Under the pieces are notes generated by a model. The model saw nothing but the letters and a program-made list of their open reading frames with translations. It had not been told where the DNA came from and made no database searches. Positions 1-3,732 of a stretch of DNA of 6,021 nt are shown here, one piece after another. The position numbers were made by a program, and so were the translations under genes. The DNA comes from 2-12-FULL-60-25 sp964638165 (GTDB lineage: Bacteria; Patescibacteriota; Patescibacteriia; 2-12-FULL-60-25). Every line of letters begins with the position of its first letter. The stretch's first letter is position 1. Location: contig CAZWYJ010000070.1 of NCBI GenBank assembly GCA_964638165.1, forward strand, positions 1-6,021, in the 5' to 3' direction.

Positions 1-19
1 CTTTCAAGGAAGGGTTGGG

Positions 20-60
20 CCCGCCCGCCACGTCCGCCTAGGCGGACGAGGCGTTGCGGG
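20..60. repeat. GC-rich intergenic hairpin
   Basis: A perfect 8-bp inverted repeat with a two-base centre (CGTCCGCC at 31-38, TA, GGCGGACG at 41-48) is extended by CGCC/GGCG (26-29 with 50-53, across an A/A mismatch) and by CCCGC/GCGGG (20-24 with 56-60, across a small bulge). That gives 17 base pairs in 41 nt. No T-tract follows on either strand, so it is not a typical intrinsic terminator. It lies about 100 bp beyond the stop of the ligase/TPR gene. The rest of 1-110 shows no gene. It may be a dispersed repeat or the edge of a neighbouring unit. Confidence 0.7.
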
Positions 61-110
61 CAGGGATGGGTGGGGATGAATTGAAGGACCGGGGGTTCTT
101 GTTCTAAACC

Positions 111-140
111 AAAAAGGCGCACCCCGTGGCGCGCCTTTTT
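111..140 (-). terminator. Bidirectional Rho-independent terminator
   Basis: AAAAAGGCGC (111-120) and GCGCCTTTTT (131-140) form a perfect 10-bp inverted repeat around a 10-nt loop. It has a GC-rich core and a run of five T at the 3' side on both strands. It begins 20 nt after the TAG of the minus-strand ligase/TPR gene, the expected place for its terminator. By symmetry it would also stop plus-strand transcription entering from the left. Confidence 0.88.
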
Positions 141-160
141 GCGTTTCTTTGATGCGATGA

Positions 161-2650
161 CTATGGCTTAATCATCAATCCATCCGGGGTTGTGATCGGG
201 GACTCCGGAACGGGAGACTCGGTCACCGGTGCCACTACAGGATTCTCCTTGGCCTCTTTTCCGCGACGAAGCTGTTCAAGGCGAGCGATAACCATCTGAT
301 TATCCGCATTCGTGGCCTGCACCTGCTCGATCTGTTCGATCGCCTTATCGTACTCTCCTGCTTCCTCGTAGATCGTTGCCAAGAACCATCGGGCATTCGC
401 GAATGAAGGCGTCTTCTGAATAACCTGCTCAAACAGCGAGCGCGCGGCATCCTTGTTACCATTCGCGTAGTAGAGAATGGCGAGTTGGAAGGCCACATTC
501 TCATCTTGCTGATTCACGCTCAGTACCTCTTCCAATTTTCGGATGGCCTCCGAGAGCTTTCCTTGGCGCTCGTACACCAAACCGAGATTAAAATGCGCGG
601 CGGCGTAATCAGGCTTTGCCGTAGCCGACTGATTGAACCATGTTGCGGCCTGCTCAAGCTCAACCTCGACATTCTTCTGCGCCTCTTCCCGCTTGGCCTG
701 ATCCTCGTTTTCCAGTTCCGTTCGGTACGCATCGGAGCGCAAGACGTAGATCTTGCCGACCTCGTTCATGAAGATCGGATTGTTCGGTTCAAGAGCCAAT
801 GCCTGACGATACGCGCCAATGGCATACTCGTCCGCGCCTTGCGTGAAGCTCATGATGGACTGATAGACGGTTGCGAGATTCGACGCATTATCCACATTCG
901 ACGGACCGACTTCCACGGCGCGTTTCGCCATCTCCACCGCGAGCATCACGTGATCATTCGCCTTTCTCTTAGCGTCCGGATCCTGAGCCTGCTCGAGAAT
1001 CTGACCGGCTTTCACGAGATGCGCTTGAGAGAGATTCCGGTAATACACGTCATTCATCTTGTTCATCGCCGTTGCGGATTCGAGGTGGCGAATGGACGTA
1101 TCCACATCCCCTCTCTGCTGATAGGCGGAAAGCGCCCTATTGTACTGAACATCCGCGGCCAAGCGCTGCCCCAAGAGCCACATGGCGCTTACAGATGTGA
1201 CCGCGATGATGATCATGAGAATGGAGAGAGCGCCCTTGAGCCATGACCGACTCTGATTCCAGGAGAAGACATTCTTACTCAAGAGCCCGGCGGAAAGCGC
1301 CAAAAGCAGCCAGAAGGCAAAGTGATGCGCGAGGTTGTAATTATAGAGGAATGCCAGAAAAACCGTTGTCGCCCATCCCGTGGCCAAGAGGAGGTAGGTG
1401 GTCCAGTCATCTTCCTTACGCCCCTTTACCAAGCGCATGCCAAGCGCGGTTCCGGCCGAGCCGACCAGCATCACCCACAGCGTGGTGCCGACGATGCCGA
1501 TCATGGCAATCATCGTGAGGATTGCGGAGAAACCACGCTCAAAACGCAATTGCCAGAACTCCGACACGTTAACGGCAACCGATCGATACTTCGCGTAGTC
1601 AAAGAGCCATGTGCCCGGACCGGAACCAAAAACCGAACGATCACGAAGCGTCTGCTGAGCGATGAGCCATGAGTGACGGACGGACGGCGCAACCTCCGAC
1701 GGAACGCGCGAAGCAACAGGAGACGACGCAAAAAGCATGATGACGGATACGAGGAGGATGGCGGCCGGAGCAATGAGCTGAGGGAGTGGCGGCAACTTGC
1801 GGGAGCGGAGCATGGTCAAGCCCACGAACAGGACCGTTCCGAAGATCAACGCCGCCCACACGGCCCAGAAATCAACAATGACGGCATAGGACAATCCCGC
1901 GACAACCATGCCGTAGATAACTACCTTCCAAAATACCGAACACTTCTGAGAAGGTCCGCAGAAGGAACACGATCCTCCGGCGCATCCCGCAAGGCAGAGC
2001 GCACCGGCCATGACCGTGGGAATTGCGAGGAAGGTCGCCAGCGCGTTCACGGTGCCAACCGTATTGAATGCCGGATACGCAGCCATATTCCCGGACCCGA
2101 ACAGGTGAATGCCGAAGATCTGCAAAATTCCGTACACGCCCGCGATGAATGAACCGGCGATGAACCACAAGAGAACCTTCTGAACATCTTGTGCGGTCTT
2201 CAGACGATTCGCAACAAGGAAGTAGAATGCGACGAATGACGCCATGGTCACGAATGACCACTGCATCTGTCCGACGTTTCCGACGAATGAGATGTACCGA
2301 TCGAGCGAAAACCACGAGGTGACGCCGTACCCGATGAGGAAAAAGAGGACGACGAGATGAAGCCACGATCGCGCGATACTAAATTCACGCTCAATGAGCG
2401 ACTTCGTGACCCATGCGGCAATGCCGACGAGCGCCACGATGGCGAGTAATGTCTGTTTATTTAATTCGATCGCGTCAAGCGTGATCGGGAGGAACCAGAG
2501 CGGCATGAGTGCCGCGAGGCCCATAATACATACGTCTATCACTCTGCCGAGGATAGAAGGGAGGGAAAGAGAACGCTTCGGCGGAGTCAACGGCTCCTCA
2601 TGGGGCATTGACGGCGGAAGAACGGTCTCGAGTGGCATGCCTTCAGTCAT
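161..2650 (-). CDS. O-antigen ligase/polymerase-like membrane protein with C-terminal TPR domain
   Basis: 829 residues, ATG to TAG. Residues 1-35 are a proline-rich, presumably cytoplasmic tail. Residues about 37-310 contain a series of hydrophobic helices (near 37-61, 64-86, 95-115, 132-149, 158-183, 192-222, 240-281, 291-310). Residues about 320-372 resemble the Wzy_C/WaaL extracytoplasmic loop: R325-H326 and W328, then GSGPGTWLFDYAKYR (342-356), with the Arg/His and G-x-GPGT...Y pattern of that family. Further helices lie near 374-404, 416-457 and 470-493. Residues about 500-795 are six or seven TPR-like repeats, the clearest at 684-785 (for example AAHFNLGLVYERQGKLSEAI). A Pro/Ser/Thr-rich end closes the protein. 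The family polymerises or transfers undecaprenyl-linked glycans outside the membrane; here the acceptor is unknown and could be protein or another surface polymer. Five cysteines at residues 219-237 are unusual. A second in-frame ATG (codon 5) is possible. No clear Shine-Dalgarno is seen. Family call is firm, exact substrate is not. Confidence 0.9.
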   Translation of the reverse strand: MTEGMPLETVLPPSMPHEEPLTPPKRSLSLPSILGRVIDVCIMGLAALMPLWFLPITLDAIELNKQTLLAIVALVGIAAWVTKSLIEREFSIARSWLHLVVLFFLIGYGVTSWFSLDRYISFVGNVGQMQWSFVTMASFVAFYFLVANRLKTAQDVQKVLLWFIAGSFIAGVYGILQIFGIHLFGSGNMAAYPAFNTVGTVNALATFLAIPTVMAGALCLAGCAGGSCSFCGPSQKCSVFWKVVIYGMVVAGLSYAVIVDFWAVWAALIFGTVLFVGLTMLRSRKLPPLPQLIAPAAILLVSVIMLFASSPVASRVPSEVAPSVRHSWLIAQQTLRDRSVFGSGPGTWLFDYAKYRSVAVNVSEFWQLRFERGFSAILTMIAMIGIVGTTLWVMLVGSAGTALGMRLVKGRKEDDWTTYLLLATGWATTVFLAFLYNYNLAHHFAFWLLLALSAGLLSKNVFSWNQSRSWLKGALSILMIIIAVTSVSAMWLLGQRLAADVQYNRALSAYQQRGDVDTSIRHLESATAMNKMNDVYYRNLSQAHLVKAGQILEQAQDPDAKRKANDHVMLAVEMAKRAVEVGPSNVDNASNLATVYQSIMSFTQGADEYAIGAYRQALALEPNNPIFMNEVGKIYVLRSDAYRTELENEDQAKREEAQKNVEVELEQAATWFNQSATAKPDYAAAHFNLGLVYERQGKLSEAIRKLEEVLSVNQQDENVAFQLAILYYANGNKDAARSLFEQVIQKTPSFANARWFLATIYEEAGEYDKAIEQIEQVQATNADNQMVIARLEQLRRGKEAKENPVVAPVTESPVPESPITTPDGLMIKP

Positions 2651-2660
2651 AGATTTGGAG

Positions 2661-2669
2661 AGTATAACA
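2661..2669 (-). promoter_or_regulatory. Extended -10 promoter of the ligase/TPR gene
   Basis: Read on the minus strand this is TGTTATACT, that is TGn followed by TATACT (5 of 6 to the TATAAT consensus). The best -35 at normal spacing (TTTCTC) is weak, which suits an extended -10 promoter. The -10 ends only 10 nt before the ATG, so transcription would start within a few nucleotides of the start codon. With no GGAGG-like site in between, the mRNA may be nearly leaderless. This is inference from motif and spacing only. Confidence 0.45.
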
Positions 2670-2708
2670 GAAGATCAGGCAAAGAGAAAAAACATCCATC
2701 CACAAAAC

Positions 2709-2738
2709 TTCACGCAAAATAGCTTTTACGTGTATACT
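2709..2738 (+). promoter_or_regulatory. Possible plus-strand promoter entering the repeat locus
   Basis: TTCACG (2709-2714, 4 of 6 to TTGACA) is followed after 18 nt by TATACT (2733-2738, 5 of 6 to TATAAT). It points away from the ligase/TPR promoter and into the first hairpin unit about 15 nt downstream. Short AT-rich motifs like this arise by chance, so support is modest. Confidence 0.3.
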
Positions 2739-2753
2739 TCTCTGTAACCGGCA

Positions 2754-2835
2754 TCCTCTCTAAGGGGCCGTGATGCATACAACGGTCTTTGTCGCGTTAA
2801 ACGCGATGTGTCGCATCACGACCGGAAGAACGGAC
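2754..2835 (+). repeat. Short variant copy of the small-hairpin module
   Basis: Matches the 3' part of the 238-bp repeats (CTCT-A-GGGGCCGTGATG, then TACAACGGTCTTTGTCGC, then ATCACGACCGGAAGAACGGAC) but lacks the large hairpin that precedes it there. CGTGATGC (2769-2776) pairs perfectly with GCATCACG (2813-2820). Between them is a 19-nt insertion absent from the other copies, which makes the 13-nt palindrome CGCGTTAAACGCG (2793-2805) and a small GCGA/TCGC stem. Flanking CCGGC (2749-2753) and GCCGG (2836-2840) can close an outer stem, where the other copies use GTCCG/CGGAC. Confidence 0.8.
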
Positions 2836-2885
2836 GCCGGCTTTAAATTGGGCAATTTTCCATACGGCGATCGGTTTTTCTTTTC

Positions 2886-2916
2886 TTGCAAACGGACAAA
2901 GAACGGTGTGTATAAT
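2886..2916 (+). promoter_or_regulatory. Possible plus-strand promoter before the 238-bp repeats
   Basis: A consensus TATAAT at 2911-2916 lies 19 nt after TTGCAA (2886-2891, 4 of 6 to TTGACA). Spacing is one or two bases longer than ideal. Transcription would begin just before the AT-rich hairpin at 2921-2957 and run toward the repeats. Support comes from the motif alone. Confidence 0.35.
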
Positions 2917-2920
2917 TTTT

Positions 2921-2957
2921 TAGAATCTGGAATTCGGAATATTGAATTTAGATTCTA
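2921..2957 (+). repeat. AT-rich heptamer hairpin (spacer segment 1)
   Basis: TAGAATCT (2921-2928) pairs perfectly with AGATTCTA (2950-2957), and AATTC (2931-2935) with GAATT (2944-2948). Positions 2922-2956 can also be read as five degenerate 7-nt units, each with a GAAT/GATT core (for example AGAATCT, GGAATTC, GGAATAT). It is unrelated in sequence to the other spacer hairpins but built in the same way. Confidence 0.65.
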
Positions 2958-2966
2958 TCCCTGCTT

Positions 2967-2996
2967 GGGTGGGGAGACCCCACCCCTACGCTTTTT
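2967..2996 (+). terminator. Terminator-like hairpin before repeat 1
   Basis: GGGTGGGG (2967-2974), a 3-nt AGA loop and CCCCACCC (2978-2985) form a perfect 8-bp GC-rich stem. A run of five T (2992-2996) follows after 6 nt. The gap between stem and T-run is longer than in a classical intrinsic terminator, so terminator activity is only plausible. The T-run directly abuts the start of the first 238-bp repeat. Confidence 0.45.
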
Positions 2997-3033
2997 AACG
3001 AATGTACGAAGCGAACACTCTTCATGCGTTCTA

Positions 3034-3158
3034 GGCGGCGGTTAAAATGAGATGGATCGCGATGTGCTGGAGGGAGAATATTCGCGAGGCGTACGTAATC
3101 GTACGGTGAGCGAATATTCGACTGAAGCACGAGCGAGCCGCTCATTTTAACTGTCGCC
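3034..3158 (+). ncRNA. Candidate structured RNA / nested 125-nt hairpin, copy 1
   Basis: Five successive stems are nested: GGCGGCGGTTAAAATGAG (3034-3051) with CTCATTTTAACTGTCGCC (3141-3158), 18 pairs including two G-T; GGATCGC (3054-3060) with GCGAGCC (3133-3139), one mismatch; GTGCT (3064-3068) with AGCAC (3126-3130); GAATATTCGC (3076-3085) with GCGAATATTC (3110-3119); and CGTACG (3090-3095) with CGTACG (3100-3105) around a TAAT loop. That is about 45 pairs in 125 nt. The two G-T positions pair only in plus-strand RNA; on the minus strand they become A/C mismatches. Whether it is transcribed is unknown. A DNA cruciform or mobile-element end is the alternative. Confidence 0.45.
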
Positions 3159-3164
3159 CCTTAT

Positions 3165-3228
3165 GTCCGCTCTATGGGGCCGTGATGAGTACAACGGTCT
3201 TTGTCGCATCACGACCGGAAGAACGGAC
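3165..3228 (+). repeat. Small hairpin module of repeat copy 1
   Basis: GTCCG (3165-3169) pairs with CGGAC (3224-3228), and CGTGATG (3181-3187) with CATCACG (3207-3213). CGGTC within the loop could alternatively pair with GACCG downstream. The inner stem is 7 bp here and 8 bp in the other two copies because of the AG/CA difference. Confidence 0.6.
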
Positions 3229-3238
3229 ACTGGGCTTG

Positions 3239-3317
3239 GTTGATTGGATGATTGGTTGATTAGGTCTCTTTTTTAGAAGATCCCTTCCAATCAACCACTT
3301 ACCAATCAACTCTTTTT
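3239..3317 (+). terminator. Octamer-repeat hairpin plus T-tract (spacer segment 2)
   Basis: GTTGATTGG (3239-3247) pairs with CCAATCAAC (3302-3310), and TGGTTGATT (3253-3261) with AATCAACCA (3289-3297), with two further G-C pairs around a 22-nt loop. That is 20 pairs with one internal loop and a bulged A. TCTTTTT (3311-3317) follows directly, so it has the form of a plus-strand intrinsic terminator, although the stem is AT-rich. The 5' arm is three tandem 8-nt units (GGTTGATT, GGATGATT, GGTTGATT). It fills the whole gap between the two 238-bp repeats. Confidence 0.6.
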
Positions 3318-3322
3318 GACTG

Positions 3323-3560
3323 ACGAATGTACGAAGCGAACACTCTTTCGGCGTTCTAGGCGGCGGTTAAAATGAGATGGATCGCGATGTGCTGGAGGGA
3401 GAATATTCGCGAGGCGTACGTAATCGTACGGTGAGCGAATATTCGACTGAAGCACGAGCGAGCCGCTCATTTTAACTGTCGCCCCTTATGTCCGCTCTAT
3501 GGGGCCGTGATGCATACAACGGTCTTTGTCGCATCACGACCGGAAGAACGGACACTGGGC
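3323..3560 (+). repeat. 238-bp direct repeat, copy 2
   Basis: Same length and orientation as copy 1 (2998-3235), about 98% identical by manual alignment, with 87 bp between them. It carries the same large hairpin (3359-3483) and the small hairpin with a full 8-bp stem, CGTGATGC (3506-3513) with GCATCACG (3531-3538). Near-identity over 238 bp with unrelated flanks implies recent duplication, gene conversion or strong constraint. Confidence 0.93.
3359..3483 (+). ncRNA. Candidate structured RNA / nested 125-nt hairpin, copy 2
   Basis: Identical in sequence to the hairpin at 3034-3158, with the same five nested stems and the same two G-T pairs. With no differences between the copies, the pair gives no covariation information about the fold. 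Function is unknown. Confidence 0.45.
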
Positions 3561-3628
3561 GAGGGTAGTGGGTAGTGGGTAGCGAAAAACATTTCACTGC
3601 CCTCTCACCACTCCCCTCTCTTTTTTTT
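3561..3628 (+). terminator. Heptamer-repeat hairpin plus T8 (spacer segment 3)
   Basis: The arm at 3561-3584 (7-nt units GAGGGTA, GTGGGTA, GTGGGTA, then GCG) pairs with 3595-3618. By hand I find 18 Watson-Crick and one G-T pair in 24 positions around an A-rich 10-nt loop. TCTTTTTTTT (3619-3628) follows immediately. This is the strongest terminator-like element on the plus strand and could end a repeat-locus transcript before it runs antisense into the surface-protein gene. On the minus strand no T-run follows the stem. Confidence 0.65.
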
Positions 3629-3660
3629 GACCAAGGTGCCAAGCGAACGAGCCTTTCGGC
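3629..3660 (+). repeat. Diverged partial start of a further repeat unit
   Basis: Directly after the T8 run, GACCAAGGTGCC-AAGCGAAC...CTTTCGGC resembles the lead of copy 2, GACGAATGTACG-AAGCGAAC...CTTTCGGC. About 16 of the first 20 positions match, and the CTTTCGGC block matches after a one-base gap. The large and small hairpins are missing. It is in the same position relative to the T-tract as in the two full units, which supports common origin. Confidence 0.55.
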
Positions 3661-3661
3661 C

Positions 3662-3721
3662 AGGGTTTGGATCTTGGGGTTTAGGGTTTCTACGCCCTAT
3701 GCCCTACGCCCTATGCCCTTT
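3662..3721 (+). repeat. Heptamer tandem arrays in opposed orientation (spacer segment 4)
   Basis: Four G-rich 7-nt units (AGGGTTT, GGATCTT, GGGGTTT, AGGGTTT; 3662-3689) face four C-rich 7-nt units (GCCCTAT, GCCCTAC, GCCCTAT, GCCCTTT; 3694-3721) across CTAC. AGGGT and GCCCT blocks can pair every seven bases, using a T-G wobble on the plus strand. The array ends 11 bp before the stop codon of the surface-protein gene. No T-tract follows. Confidence 0.6.
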
Positions 3722-3732
3722 CATGTCTGCCC

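Larger units (their letters stand above)
2998..3235 (+). repeat. 238-bp direct repeat, copy 1
   Basis: Runs from ACGAATGTACGAAGCGAAC to GGACACTGGGC and is the same length as copy 2 at 3323-3560, shifted by 325. I count five substitutions: a CAT/TCG triplet near 3023-3025 and an AG/CA dinucleotide near 3188-3189. Order within the unit: a conserved lead (2998-3033), a 125-nt nested hairpin (3034-3158), then a smaller hairpin (3165-3228). No ORF in the unit looks coding, and stop codons interrupt the frames. No match to a known insertion sequence or RNA family is recognised by eye. Confidence 0.93.

Noticed and set aside
485..1246. Plus-strand open frame of 253 codons
   Set aside because: It lies entirely antisense to the well-supported TPR region. 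Its translation shows no recognisable domain and reads as a shadow frame.
1673..2152. Plus-strand open frame of 159 codons
   Set aside because: Arg/Glu/Gly-rich low-complexity translation, antisense to membrane helices of the ligase-like gene. Shadow frame.
2770..3045. Plus-strand open frame of 91 codons in the intergenic region
   Set aside because: It runs across the small hairpin, two spacer hairpins and the lead of repeat 1. Structure rather than coding explains the sequence, and no ribosome binding site or domain is seen.
3034..3376. Integron attC sites
   Set aside because: GTTAAAA and TTTTAAC ends are near but do not fit GTTRRRY/RYYYAAC. The polarity within the hairpin is inverted, the outward-facing pair is over 200 bp apart, and there is no integrase.
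3034..3483. Retron msr-msd or diversity-generating retroelement
   Set aside because: Long nested hairpins recall msd structures, but no reverse transcriptase is encoded and no template/variable repeat pair with adenine-biased changes is seen. A gene outside the window cannot be excluded.
2998..3560. CRISPR array
   Set aside because: The repeats are 238 bp with only two full copies, inter-unit segments differ in length and are themselves inverted repeats, and no cas gene is present.
2651..3732. tRNA or other standard RNA gene
   Set aside because: No cloverleaf with a GGTTCRA-type T arm or CCA-adjacent acceptor stem could be found on either strand, and no known riboswitch or RNase P/tmRNA/SRP core motif is recognisable.
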